Position numbers and translations under genes: made by a program. Shown here one piece after another: positions 15,851 to 23,120 of a stretch of DNA of 64,000 bases; within the stretch, counting starts at the first letter, position 1; every line of letters starts with the position of its first letter. Source of the stretch: CAVUAN01 sp963739435 (lineage in GTDB: Bacteria; Acidobacteriota; Thermoanaerobaculia; UBA5066; Gp7-AA6); assembly GCA_963739435.1 (NCBI GenBank), contig CAVUAN010000005.1, forward strand, positions 248,001 through 312,000, given 5' to 3'. The notes below the pieces were generated by a model. That model had not been told where the DNA came from, did not search any database, and saw only the letters and a list, made by a program, of their open reading frames with translations.

Positions 15851-17080
15851 ATGGAACTTTCGAACCTCGGGCTTCTCGTCCAGACCATCGGCGCCTTCCT
15901 GCTGGCGGTGATCCTTCTCTACCTGTCGCGGGGAAAGGGCAATCGCGTGCTGAAGGCGGCGGGCCTGGCCTATGCCCTCCTCTTCCTCTCGCTCGTGGCC
16001 CTGTTCGTTTCCTTCGACTTGAAGACGACTCTCGGCAACGTCCCCTACATGTACCTGAAGATCCTCTACATGACAGCGCTGATCGTGGCCGCGCAGCGGA
16101 TGGAGCAGGACGCGCCGCTGGGCAAGCCGATGGCGCGCGTGGGAATCGTCGCCCTTCCCGTCGTCTTCGTCATCGTGCTTTTTGCCGGCGACAATTCGCT
16201 CTTCTACGCCATCCACATGGGACTCCTGGGAGTCGGCTGGATCTTCGTGACCGTCCTCATCTTCATGAGCCGCGGTTCCGGCCTGGGCAAGCGGTTCACC
16301 GGGCTGCTCTCCGCGGTGACGGCCATCGTCCAGCTCGTCTATGTGATCTTCTTCGCCATCTCGGCCAGCCAGTCCGACCGTTCGTTTGCCTTCCTCGCGT
16401 ACACCGGCTTCTACGACCTCTTCCTCGAGATGCTCATTGGAATCGGCCTGATCATCTGGGCCATGGAGGACACCGAGGCAAGGCTCGCGACCATCCACCA
16501 GCGGGCCGTCGACGACACGCAGCGCACAAGGCGCCGGGCGCAGATCGATCCCCTGACCGAGGCCTACAACCGGTTCTTCCTGGAGGAGCTGCGCCCGACG
16601 CTCGCCAGCGAGCCGCTCGGGGGCGCCATCGTCCTGATCGACGTGGATGGCCTGAAAACGATCAACGACCTCGAAGGGCACGAAGAGGGAGACAAGGCCA
16701 TCTGGACGGTTGCCGCGGCCATCAAGAAGCTCATCCGCGGTGACGACTTCCTCATCCGTTGGGGCGGCGACGAGTTCCTCGTCATCCTTCCCGGCATGGA
16801 CGAGGAGGTCGCCAAGAAGCGGTTCTATATGCTTCCCGGCAAGATCGAGGAGGTCCGCCAGTCTCCGCGTGCAGCGCGCGCCTACCGCAAGTTCCTGACG
16901 GCGTCGGTCGGCGTCACGCCCTTCTCGACACGTGTCCCTTTCGACATGGCGATCGAGTCGGCCGACCGGCTCATGTACGAGCGCAAGAAGGCGCACAAGC
17001 AGATGCGAGGCACGACGGACTCGCGCGCCACGCACCGCGACGCGAACGGCCGCGACACGCCCGGGCGCAACACGCGCTGA
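15851..17080 (+). CDS. membrane diguanylate cyclase (GGDEF)
   Basis: 409 residues. The N-terminal half has about seven membrane helices (LLVQTIGAFLLAVILLYLS through LEMLIGIGLIIWAM). The GGDEF domain starts RRAQIDPLTEAYNRFFLEEL, and RWGGDEFLVILPG places the active-site loop at about residue 304. It should make cyclic di-GMP from two GTP. No RxxD inhibitory site was found five residues before GGDEF. The membrane part probably senses a signal, as in other 7-helix GGDEF proteins. The C-terminal tail is rich in Arg, Thr and Asp. Confidence 0.88.
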   Translation: MELSNLGLLVQTIGAFLLAVILLYLSRGKGNRVLKAAGLAYALLFLSLVALFVSFDLKTTLGNVPYMYLKILYMTALIVAAQRMEQDAPLGKPMARVGIVALPVVFVIVLFAGDNSLFYAIHMGLLGVGWIFVTVLIFMSRGSGLGKRFTGLLSAVTAIVQLVYVIFFAISASQSDRSFAFLAYTGFYDLFLEMLIGIGLIIWAMEDTEARLATIHQRAVDDTQRTRRRAQIDPLTEAYNRFFLEELRPTLASEPLGGAIVLIDVDGLKTINDLEGHEEGDKAIWTVAAAIKKLIRGDDFLIRWGGDEFLVILPGMDEEVAKKRFYMLPGKIEEVRQSPRAARAYRKFLTASVGVTPFSTRVPFDMAIESADRLMYERKKAHKQMRGTTDSRATHRDANGRDTPGRNTR

Positions 17081-17094
17081 AAGGACAACCAAAC

Positions 17095-17355
17095 GTGAAC
17101 TACTACTGGCTCGAGTGCCCGAGCTGCCGTTGCGAGATCGCGGTCAACACCTCCATCCGGCCGGATCGAATCTCAGGCTCGCTGCGCCGCTGGTCCGCCG
17201 ACCGATCGACAAACGACGGCCGCCGGTTCGAGCTGCCGGTTTCCGACTCTCCCCTCACAGTGCCCTGTGTCTGCGGACACCAGCTCGCGCTGCCCGCGGC
17301 ACCTTCGGCTGTCGGAGCGGAGCGGGAAGCGGACCTGCGGGTGAAACTGGGATAG
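17095..17355 (+). CDS. small zinc-ribbon-like protein
   Basis: 86 residues from a GTG with AAAGGA eight bases before it. Two Cys pairs (LECPSCRCEI near residue 6 and VPCVCGHQL near residue 60) suggest a small zinc ribbon. It follows the GGDEF gene by 14 bases. No family was recognised; it may be a small regulatory or adaptor protein. Its stop stands next to a heptamer-repeat tract. Confidence 0.5.
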   Translation: MNYYWLECPSCRCEIAVNTSIRPDRISGSLRRWSADRSTNDGRRFELPVSDSPLTVPCVCGHQLALPAAPSAVGAEREADLRVKLG

Positions 17356-17357
17356 GC

Positions 17358-17387
17358 AGTCGAGAGTCTAGAGTCGAGAGTCGAGAG
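17358..17387. repeat. heptamer repeat (GAGAGTC), copy A1
   Basis: Four near-perfect units of GAGAGTC/TAGAGTC. The tract covers the last codons and TAG stop of the minus-strand Smr gene. Confidence 0.75.
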
Positions 17388-17649
17388 CTCCGGGAATGAG
17401 CACGACGATCGTCGCGCCGGAGCCGCCGCGCTCCGGCGGAGCATCGAAGAAGTCCACGACGTCCGGCCGGCCTGCGAGCAAGCGTCGCACTTCGGCGCGC
17501 CGGACCCCGATCCCCTTGCCGTGAATGAGACGCACCTCAGAAAGGCCTGTTGCCCGCGCCTCTCTCAAGTATTCCTCGACGACCGAGGCCACGTCCTCCG
17601 GGCGAAAGGAATGGAGGTCGAAGGAATCCTCGATCGGAACGGCTTTCAC
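17368..17649 (-). CDS. Smr-domain protein
   Basis: 93 residues from GTG. This is a stand-alone Smr domain: the DLHSFRPEDVASVVEEYL start and VRLIHGKGIGVRRAEVRRLL are the two conserved motifs (HGKG). Smr domains nick or bind nucleic acids or act at stalled ribosomes and occur alone or at the end of MutS2. The last residues (ALDSRL) and stop are encoded by heptamer repeat A1, and the bases before the GTG are repeat A2, whose GAGAG may serve as ribosome site. It follows the OsmC gene. Confidence 0.82.
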   Translation of the reverse strand: MKAVPIEDSFDLHSFRPEDVASVVEEYLREARATGLSEVRLIHGKGIGVRRAEVRRLLAGRPDVVDFFDAPPERGGSGATIVVLIPGALDSRL

Positions 17650-17686
17650 GACTCTCGACTCTCGACTGTTTCTGGACTCTAGACTT
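17649..17686. repeat. heptamer repeat (GACTCTC), copy A2
   Basis: Units of GACTCTC with some decay fill the 29-base gap between the OsmC stop and the Smr start and include the OsmC TAG. Confidence 0.75.
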
Positions 17687-18134
17687 CCTCGATCGTCACG
17701 CTGAGGGGCATGGCCGCCTTCGCGACCTTGGAGATGATGCAGTACTTTTCGGCGAGCTGCAGGGTCTTCTCGACGGCGGCGCGTTTCTCCGAGAGCAGCG
17801 GCGCGGGAACTCGCGCTCGGATCGTAGCGGAGAGCATCTTAAAGCCGCCCGCGGGGTCCTTGCCGAGAAGACCCTCGACCGAGATGGACGGCTCCGCGTA
17901 TCCGACGCCGAGCTTGGCGAGAAAAATCGCCCACGTGTTGACGAAACAGGCGCCGATGGATGCCACAAAAAGCTCCTCCGGGTTGGTCCCGATGCCGCAC
18001 CCACCCAGCGCCTTCGCTCCTCCGATCGGAACCGAGAGGTCCCCCTGCGGCAAGCGGATCGCGCCGCAGCCCAGGCCATCGCCCGACCAGGTCGCCGCAA
18101 TCGTGAACTTCTGAGGCTCTTCCGCGTCTGCCAT
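17679..18134 (-). CDS. OsmC/Ohr-family peroxidase
   Basis: 151 residues. The OsmC fold shows GTNPEELFVASIGACFVNTW (Cys63) and LAEKYCIISKV (Cys132). These are the peroxidatic and resolving cysteines of OsmC/Ohr enzymes, which reduce organic hydroperoxides in the cytoplasm. A further Cys46 lies just before the first motif. The upstream MBL-fold gene is 11 bases away on the same strand. The stop codon is inside a heptamer repeat. Confidence 0.85.
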   Translation of the reverse strand: MADAEEPQKFTIAATWSGDGLGCGAIRLPQGDLSVPIGGAKALGGCGIGTNPEELFVASIGACFVNTWAIFLAKLGVGYAEPSISVEGLLGKDPAGGFKMLSATIRARVPAPLLSEKRAAVEKTLQLAEKYCIISKVAKAAMPLSVTIEEV

Positions 18135-18145
18135 GTCTTCCCCCG

Positions 18146-19078
18146 TCACCCCTTCGGGGCGTAACGCTTCGTTCCCCTGACTTCCTGCTCGGTGAGCTCG
18201 ATGTTGCGCTGCGCGAACTGGTCGAACCACTTCCACGTCGCATACCGCTTGCGGTGCTCGGCGAGCACCCACTCGACGAGCTCCGGCCCCTGGCGGCCGT
18301 CGCGGATCGCCCGCTCGACGCCGGCGCGCAAGCCCGCCACGTAGTCGCGGAAGAACCGCACGTCGAGGGCTCGTGCGAGATCGCCGTGGCCCGGCACGAA
18401 GGCCGCCGCCGGGAAATCCGCGAGAAACCCGTCGAGCGTTGCCGCCCAGGCGGCCGTGTCCGCGTCGATGCAGTTGGGGACCGTGTTCCTCCACACGAGG
18501 TCGCCGCCGAAGACCACCCCGGCCTCGCGCAGGACCACGATCGAGTCTCCTCCGGTATGGCCGGGGCGCGTCCAGATCTCGGCCTTCCGATCCCCGAGCC
18601 AGACCGTCAGGCCTTCCCGGTGCGTGACCTCCGGCAAAACGAGGCCCGCGAGCATGGCGCGGTCCTGCGGAGTGATTTCCTTTCGCCACTTGAGGTTCTC
18701 GGTGCGCATCCAGGCTTTCACGTTCTCGTGCGCCACGAGGACGGCGCCCGCCCGCGCGAACACGGCGTTTCCGCCGACGTGATCGAGGTGGTAGTGCGTG
18801 TTGACGGCCCAGCGCACCGGCAGCTTCGTGCGCCGGCGGATCTCCGCGAGAAGCTCCTCGGCCGCTTCCGGCGCCGCAAACGTGTCGACGACGAGGACGC
18901 TCTCGCTGCCCACGATGAAGCCGGCATTTCCCACGGACGCCCGGTCGCCGTCCTTTGCGATCGCGGCGAACACGCCCTCGGCCACCGGAACCACCGAAAA
19001 GTGCGTCGGCCCCGGCTCCTCCGCCGCCGCCATTGCCGAACCAGAGGCAAGGAGAAGGGCGGCGACGAGGTTTCTCAT
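18146..19078 (-). CDS. exported MBL-fold metallo-hydrolase
   Basis: 310 residues with a signal peptide (NLVAALLLASGSAMAAAEE). The zinc motif THYHLDHVGGN is near residue 94, followed by RPGHTGGDSIVVL and FVPGHGDL. This is a full-length metallo-beta-lactamase-fold protein of the quinoprotein-relay/SoxH-like exported group. A true beta-lactamase is not implied. It starts a minus-strand operon with OsmC and Smr, and TAGAAT nine bases before the ATG indicates a leaderless message. Confidence 0.85.
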   Translation of the reverse strand: MRNLVAALLLASGSAMAAAEEPGPTHFSVVPVAEGVFAAIAKDGDRASVGNAGFIVGSESVLVVDTFAAPEAAEELLAEIRRRTKLPVRWAVNTHYHLDHVGGNAVFARAGAVLVAHENVKAWMRTENLKWRKEITPQDRAMLAGLVLPEVTHREGLTVWLGDRKAEIWTRPGHTGGDSIVVLREAGVVFGGDLVWRNTVPNCIDADTAAWAATLDGFLADFPAAAFVPGHGDLARALDVRFFRDYVAGLRAGVERAIRDGRQGPELVEWVLAEHRKRYATWKWFDQFAQRNIELTEQEVRGTKRYAPKG

Positions 19079-19087
19079 GGCGGCCTG

Positions 19088-19093
19088 ATTCTA
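19088..19093 (-). promoter_or_regulatory. -10 hexamer TAGAAT, leaderless start of MBL gene
   Basis: On the minus strand TAGAAT lies nine bases before the ATG at 19078, with no ribosome site between them. Confidence 0.5.
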
Positions 19094-19123
19094 CTTTCGC
19101 CTGGCCGATTCGCCCCGCCGGCA

Positions 19124-19129
19124 CATAAT
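19124..19129 (+). promoter_or_regulatory. -10 hexamer CATAAT, leaderless start of hydrolase gene
   Basis: CATAAT is followed by six bases and the ATG at 19136. The divergent MBL promoter lies 31 bases away. Confidence 0.5.
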
Positions 19130-19135
19130 CCTTTC

Positions 19136-20128
19136 ATGCCGAGCAAGAAGGCGGTCCGGCGCTCGCTCGCGGCCGTGCTGGGCAGCGGCGTGTCGTACCT
19201 CGGCGGCTCCTGGCTCGCTGCGCGGTCGCTCTCGGAGCGCCTGCTCTCGGCGCGCGGCTTGAAGCCCTTGACCGCCCGCCGGGAGAACCTGCTGGCGGCC
19301 CTGACGCGCGCTGTTCCCGTCGCCCTGGACTTTCGCCACGCCGGCAGCGCCCGACACCCCGTTCCGCTCGCCGCGATCTTCGCCTCCCCCGGGGACGCGG
19401 CGGCGCGGCCCACGCTGCTCTTTACGCACGGAAAGGGAGGCAGCGCCGCGGAGTGGCAACCCGACGCGCTGCGCGCCCTCGCCGCCGGCTACAACGTGCT
19501 TCTTCCCGAGCTGCGCGGACATGCTCCGAGCGGCGGGGCGTTCGTGACCTACGGCCTGCTCGAGAAAGAGGACCTCGCCAACGCCGTTGCCTGGGTTCGG
19601 AACCGATTTGGCATCGACCCCGACAGGCTCGGAGTGCACTCCTGTTCCGCGGGCTCGGCGATTGCGCTCGAGTTTGCGGCGCTTTCGGGGGGCGTCCGGG
19701 CCATCTGGCTCGAGTCGCCGTTTGCAGAACCGGCCGCGATGGCGCGCCACTATCTCTCTCGCGCGACGGGCCTGCCGGGCCCGATCCTCTATCTGACGAG
19801 CCGTTGGGCCGTGCGCCGCGCCCTGAAACGGGTCCAGCGCGATCTGGGGCCTTCGGAAGAGCGGCTCCATCTTCTCGACCCGGCTCTGGCTCTCTCGAGG
19901 ATCTCGTCCCGCGTGCTGCTCGTCTACGGCGAGAAGGACCAGCTCGTACCGCCCCGCTTCGTCCGCCGCCTCGTCGCCGCGCTGCCTCCGGGCAGCGAGG
20001 TCTGGCGCACACCGGCCGGGCACTGCCACCACGACGACCAAACGTTGAACGTGCTGCCGGCTGAGTACGAGCGAAGGTGGAAGGACTTCTTCGGCCGCAA
20101 TCTCCCAGTCGGAGAGCCCAAAGTCTAA
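19136..20128 (+). CDS. alpha/beta hydrolase
   Basis: 330 residues. The frame is open much further upstream, but protein-like sequence and a leaderless promoter begin here. An N-terminal hydrophobic stretch (AAVLGSGVSYLGGSWLAA) may anchor the protein. The fold shows LLFTHGKGGSAAEW (oxyanion loop), GVHSCSAGSAIALEFAAL (nucleophile elbow, SxSxG), LLVYGEKDQLVPP (Asp) and GHCHHDD (His). It is probably an esterase or peptidase-like hydrolase of unknown substrate. The final codons and TAA are a fragment of the heptamer repeat family, and the stop overlaps that of rlmN. Confidence 0.75.
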   Translation: MPSKKAVRRSLAAVLGSGVSYLGGSWLAARSLSERLLSARGLKPLTARRENLLAALTRAVPVALDFRHAGSARHPVPLAAIFASPGDAAARPTLLFTHGKGGSAAEWQPDALRALAAGYNVLLPELRGHAPSGGAFVTYGLLEKEDLANAVAWVRNRFGIDPDRLGVHSCSAGSAIALEFAALSGGVRAIWLESPFAEPAAMARHYLSRATGLPGPILYLTSRWAVRRALKRVQRDLGPSEERLHLLDPALALSRISSRVLLVYGEKDQLVPPRFVRRLVAALPPGSEVWRTPAGHCHHDDQTLNVLPAEYERRWKDFFGRNLPVGEPKV

Positions 20129-20178
20129 TCTCGTCGGTCGTCTCGCTCCTTTGGACTTTGGACCTTGGACTTTGGACC
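20117..20178. repeat. heptamer repeat (TTTGGAC), copy B1
   Basis: A single CCCAAAGTC at 20117-20125 faces four TTTGGAC-like units at 20150-20178. The stops of both convergent genes lie in the first part. Confidence 0.7.
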
Positions 20179-21339
20179 CCTACGGACGTCCTCGGTTCGC
20201 CCTTTCAGCTGCCCGCAGGCGGCGGCGACATCGGGGCCTTTGCTCCTGCGAACAGTCACTGGAACGCCGGCATCGGCGAGGGTCCTGGCGAAGATGTCGA
20301 TCGTCTCCTCGGCCGGGCGCTTCAAGCCCGGCAGGTAGGTCGCATCCTCGTTCAACGGAATCAGGTTGACCTTCGCGCGCAGGCTGTCGAGCAGGCGGGC
20401 CAGCTTGCCGGCTGCTTCGGGCGAATCGTTGACGCCGGCGATCAGAACGTATTCGACGAGAATCCGGCGGCGCGGCTCGAGCGGCCACGCGCGCATCGCG
20501 GAGACGAGCCCTGCGAGCGGGTAGGAGCGCGTGATCGGCATGATCTCCGTGCGCGTCGCTTCATCGGCGGCGTTGATCGAGACCGCCAGGTTCGGCCTCT
20601 TCGGCAGGGCCGCGAAGCGCTCGAATGCCGGCGTGATCCCGGCAGTCGACACGGTCACCCGGCGCGGCGCGAGGATCGCAAAGAGCACGTCGAGCGCCCC
20701 GATCACGCCATCGGGGTTCAAGAACGGCTCGCCCATTCCCATGAAGACGACCCGCAGGCCCTCCGCCGTTTTCCCGGCGTCGTCGAGCACCGCGTCCAGC
20801 TGCCCGACGATCTCCCCCGCCGTGAGGTTGCGCCCGCCCCCGAGCCTCCCCGTCACGCAAAACACGCAATCCACCGCGCACCCCGTCTGCGACGACAGGC
20901 AAACCGTGAACCGCTCGAGTCTCTCGGTTTGCCCCTTTGGACTTTGGACCTTCGACTTTGGACCCTCTGATTTCTTGGACTTTGGAACCTCTCGTGGATC
21001 CCTCGCGTCGGTGAACTCGTTGGCGGCCGATCGAACAGAGTCTCCGGGCATGTACACCGCCTCGATCAGAGCGCCGTCCGTAAGACGCAGCGCGTACTTC
21101 ACGCTGCCGTCTGAGGCTTGCTCCCGGCGCACGATCTCGGGCAAGCGGATCGGAACCTCCCGGGCGAGGCGCTCGCGCAGGTCTCCCGGCAGCTCGCGCA
21201 TCGCGGCGTAGTCGCGCACACCGCGCCGGTGAAGGGCGTCGAAGATCTGCCCGCCCCGATACGTCGGGAGGCCCCACGCGAGCACGAGCGCGTCCCAGGC
21301 GGCAGCCGACTGCCCGAGGGCTTCCAGGGAAGGCGTCAC
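20125..21339 (-). CDS. rlmN: 23S rRNA (adenine-2503-C2)-methyltransferase with repeat-derived insert
   Basis: 404 residues, about 50 more than a usual RlmN. The radical SAM motif CAVDCVFC is near residue 154, preceded by TVCLSSQTG. VVFMGMGEPFLN, SINAADEATR, VEYVLIAGVNDS and a C-terminal Cys (VAAACGQLKG) complete the family pattern. The enzyme methylates A2503 of 23S rRNA and A37 of some tRNAs. Between VYMPGD (residue 100) and the motif there is an extra segment of about 40 residues including GPKSKVQSPKGQ, encoded by a heptamer repeat. The same repeat adds GPKSKVQSPK at the C-terminus. The start is GTG with TACACT six bases before it. Confidence 0.9.
   Translation of the reverse strand: MTPSLEALGQSAAAWDALVLAWGLPTYRGGQIFDALHRRGVRDYAAMRELPGDLRERLAREVPIRLPEIVRREQASDGSVKYALRLTDGALIEAVYMPGDSVRSAANEFTDARDPREVPKSKKSEGPKSKVQSPKGQTERLERFTVCLSSQTGCAVDCVFCVTGRLGGGRNLTAGEIVGQLDAVLDDAGKTAEGLRVVFMGMGEPFLNPDGVIGALDVLFAILAPRRVTVSTAGITPAFERFAALPKRPNLAVSINAADEATRTEIMPITRSYPLAGLVSAMRAWPLEPRRRILVEYVLIAGVNDSPEAAGKLARLLDSLRAKVNLIPLNEDATYLPGLKRPAEETIDIFARTLADAGVPVTVRRSKGPDVAAACGQLKGRTEDVRRGPKSKVQSPKERDDRRD
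20936..20989. repeat. heptamer repeat (TTTGGAC), copy B2, inside rlmN
   Basis: Imperfect TTTGGAC/CTTGGAC units interrupted by short spacers, read in frame by rlmN as the SKVQSPK-type insert. Confidence 0.75.
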
Positions 21340-21345
21340 GCGGAA

Positions 21346-21351
21346 AGTGTA
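21346..21351 (-). promoter_or_regulatory. -10 hexamer TACACT, leaderless start of rlmN
   Basis: On the minus strand TACACT is followed by six bases and the GTG at 21339. Confidence 0.4.
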
Positions 21352-21376
21352 GACCCGAGGCCGGAGGGCGGCGGCG

Positions 21377-21766
21377 CTACTTGCTGGTCGCGCGGCGCGC
21401 CATGCGCGGGGCGCGGCGAACCATCGAGGCCCGCAGCCGCACCTTGCGCGTCGGATCGATCCCGAGCGACTTCAGGATGCGGACGTCTTTGATGTTGATG
21501 AGGAAGGCGGCGCGCTCGACGCCCGTGTCGACCCTCTCCACGATCGGCTCGACACGGGGGCCCTTGCGCCGCGCGGGACGGCCTTCCTTCGCGCGCGCTT
21601 CGCGGCGGCCCACGCCGACCTTCGCGTCGAGAACCATGTACAGGTTGTAGCCCTCGTCGCGGATGCGCTGGATGGAATCGTGCACGCGACCCGAGCCCGA
21701 GATCGACTCGTTGATCGCCTGACCGAGATCCTTCAGCATCTCGCGCAAATCGTCGTTCATGTCCAT
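21377..21766 (-). CDS. conserved-looking hypothetical protein, basic C-terminus
   Basis: 129 residues. The N-terminal helical part (NDDLREMLKDLGQAINESIS, VHDSIQRIRDEGYNLYMVLDAK) is followed by an Arg/Lys-rich linker and a strand-rich part (AAFLINIKDVRILKSLGIDP). The end is very basic (RRAPRMARRATSK), so nucleic-acid contact is possible. CATAAT lies ten bases before the start. No family was recognised. It stands between rlmN and the divergent threonine synthase homologue. Confidence 0.55.
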   Translation of the reverse strand: MDMNDDLREMLKDLGQAINESISGSGRVHDSIQRIRDEGYNLYMVLDAKVGVGRREARAKEGRPARRKGPRVEPIVERVDTGVERAAFLINIKDVRILKSLGIDPTRKVRLRASMVRRAPRMARRATSK

Positions 21767-21776
21767 GACCGCCGCG

Positions 21777-21782
21777 ATTATG
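21777..21782 (-). promoter_or_regulatory. -10 hexamer CATAAT, near-leaderless start
   Basis: On the minus strand CATAAT lies ten bases before the ATG at 21766. Confidence 0.4.
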
Positions 21783-21818
21783 GCTTCCGTTTCCGACGAG
21801 CGTCAAGCGCGGGAGCTC

Positions 21819-21827
21819 TGCTATACT
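21819..21827 (+). promoter_or_regulatory. extended -10 box TGCTATACT
   Basis: TGCTATACT is a near-consensus extended -10 element, 60 bases before the ATG of the threonine synthase homologue. It leaves a leader of about 54 bases ending in TAAGGCG, a weak ribosome site. Confidence 0.5.
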
Positions 21828-21887
21828 TTCTTTGTCGCGCGGCCCTCGGTGCGCCGGCGACGGCCTCCTTCGCATATCCTTAAGGCG

Positions 21888-23040
21888 ATGTTTTCCCGCT
21901 TCGCTCACCTCGCCTGCACGAAGTGCGGGACGTCGTACGAGCGCGACAGCCGGCTGAACATCTGCCCGGTTCCCGGCTGCGGCGGATCTCTCTTCGCGCG
22001 CTACCACTTCGTCGCGCTCGACCGCGATGCGGTGAAAGGGAGGCCGCACTCGATTTGGCGATGGCACGAGCTGATGCCCGTCGAGGAGCCCGAGAACGTC
22101 GTGTCGCTTAGGCGAAGGCGGCACCCCGCTCCTGCGCGCGGATCGCCTCGGCGGTCAGGCGGGCTTCGCGGATCTCTGGATCAAGGACGAATCGGGAAAC
22201 CCGACGGGCTCGTTCAAGGCGCGCGGCCTCTCGGCGGCCGTCTCGAAGGCGAAAGAGCTCGGCGTCACGGCGATCGCCCTTCCGACGGCTGGCAACGCGG
22301 GCGGAGCCGCGGCAGCTTACGCGGCGAAGGCGGGGATGGCCTGTCATGTCTTCATGCCGCGCGACACGCCGCGCCTCTTCCCCCTCGAGTGCGAGCGTTA
22401 CGGCGCGTCGGTCACGCTCGTGGACGGGCTCATCGACGATTGCGGGAAGCTCGTCGCCGCGCGGGCGAAGGAGAACGGCTGGCACGACGTCTCGACACTC
22501 AAGGAGCCCTACCGCGTCGAGGGCAAGAAGACGATGGGCTACGAGCTCGCCGAGGATTTCGGCTGGAAGCTGCCCGACGCGATCGTGTACCCGACCGGCG
22601 GCGGCACGGGCTTGATCGGCATGTGGAAAGCCTTCGATGAGATGGAAGAGCTGGGCTGGATCGGAGACAAGCGCCCGAAGATGATCGCGGTCCAGGCCGA
22701 GGGCTGCGCGCCGATTCCGAAAGCCTTCGACGAGGGCAAGGACGTCTCCGAGCGGTTTGCGAACGCGCACACCTACGCCTCGGGCCTGCGGGTGCCGAAG
22801 GCTTACGCCGACTACCTGATCCTGCGCGACATCCGGGCCTCGGGCGGCTTCGCGGTCGCCGTCTCCGACGACGACATGCGCGAGGCCTGCGACGCGATCG
22901 GCGCTGCCGAGGGCCTCTTCGCCGCCCCGGAAGGCGGAGCCTCCTGGGCCGCGGTCAAAAAGCTCGCCGCCGACGGCCGCCTCGACCGCGCCTCCCGCAT
23001 CGTCCTCTTCAACACGGGCACCGGCTTCAAGTACGTGTGA
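21888..23040 (+). CDS. threonine synthase-like PLP enzyme, frameshifted
   Basis: The protein begins with a zinc-ribbon-like segment (LACTKCGTSYERDSRLNICPVPGC), as in many threonine synthases, and runs to ENVVSL in one frame. It then continues in the +1 frame as GEGGTPLLRADRLGGQ, ESGNPTGSFKARG (PLP Lys), LPTAGNAGGAAAAYAAKAG, YPTGGGTGLIGMWKAF and GLFAAPEGGASWAA. Joined, this is a full-length protein of about 383 residues. The change falls exactly at CTTAGGC (22107-22113); a +1 slip there gives Leu-Gly and restores the conserved SLGEGGTPL. Either a one-base sequencing error, a true mutation or a programmed slip would explain it. The enzyme would convert O-phosphohomoserine to threonine. Confidence 0.8.
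22107..22113 (+). other. frame-change site CTTAGGC
   Basis: This heptamer is identical to the +1 slip site of yeast Ty1. A +1 shift here restores the reading frame of the threonine synthase homologue. Confidence 0.4.
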
Positions 23041-23120
23041 GGACGTTGTCCCGAACGAGGATTCGAGGATAGAGTCCGAGCCCGCTAGTGTTCTCACCTC
23101 GAAGAGAAGGGTGGGTCCCA

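Noticed and set aside
18254..19135. A much longer alpha/beta hydrolase starting near 18254
   Set aside because: The upstream part is antisense to the MBL gene and has no domain pattern; the ATG at 19136 has its own -10 box and begins the hydrophobic N-terminus.
22107..22113. Firm claim of programmed frameshifting in the threonine synthase gene
   Set aside because: No stop or pseudoknot supports it, and two other genes in the window have single-base breaks; it is kept only as a question.
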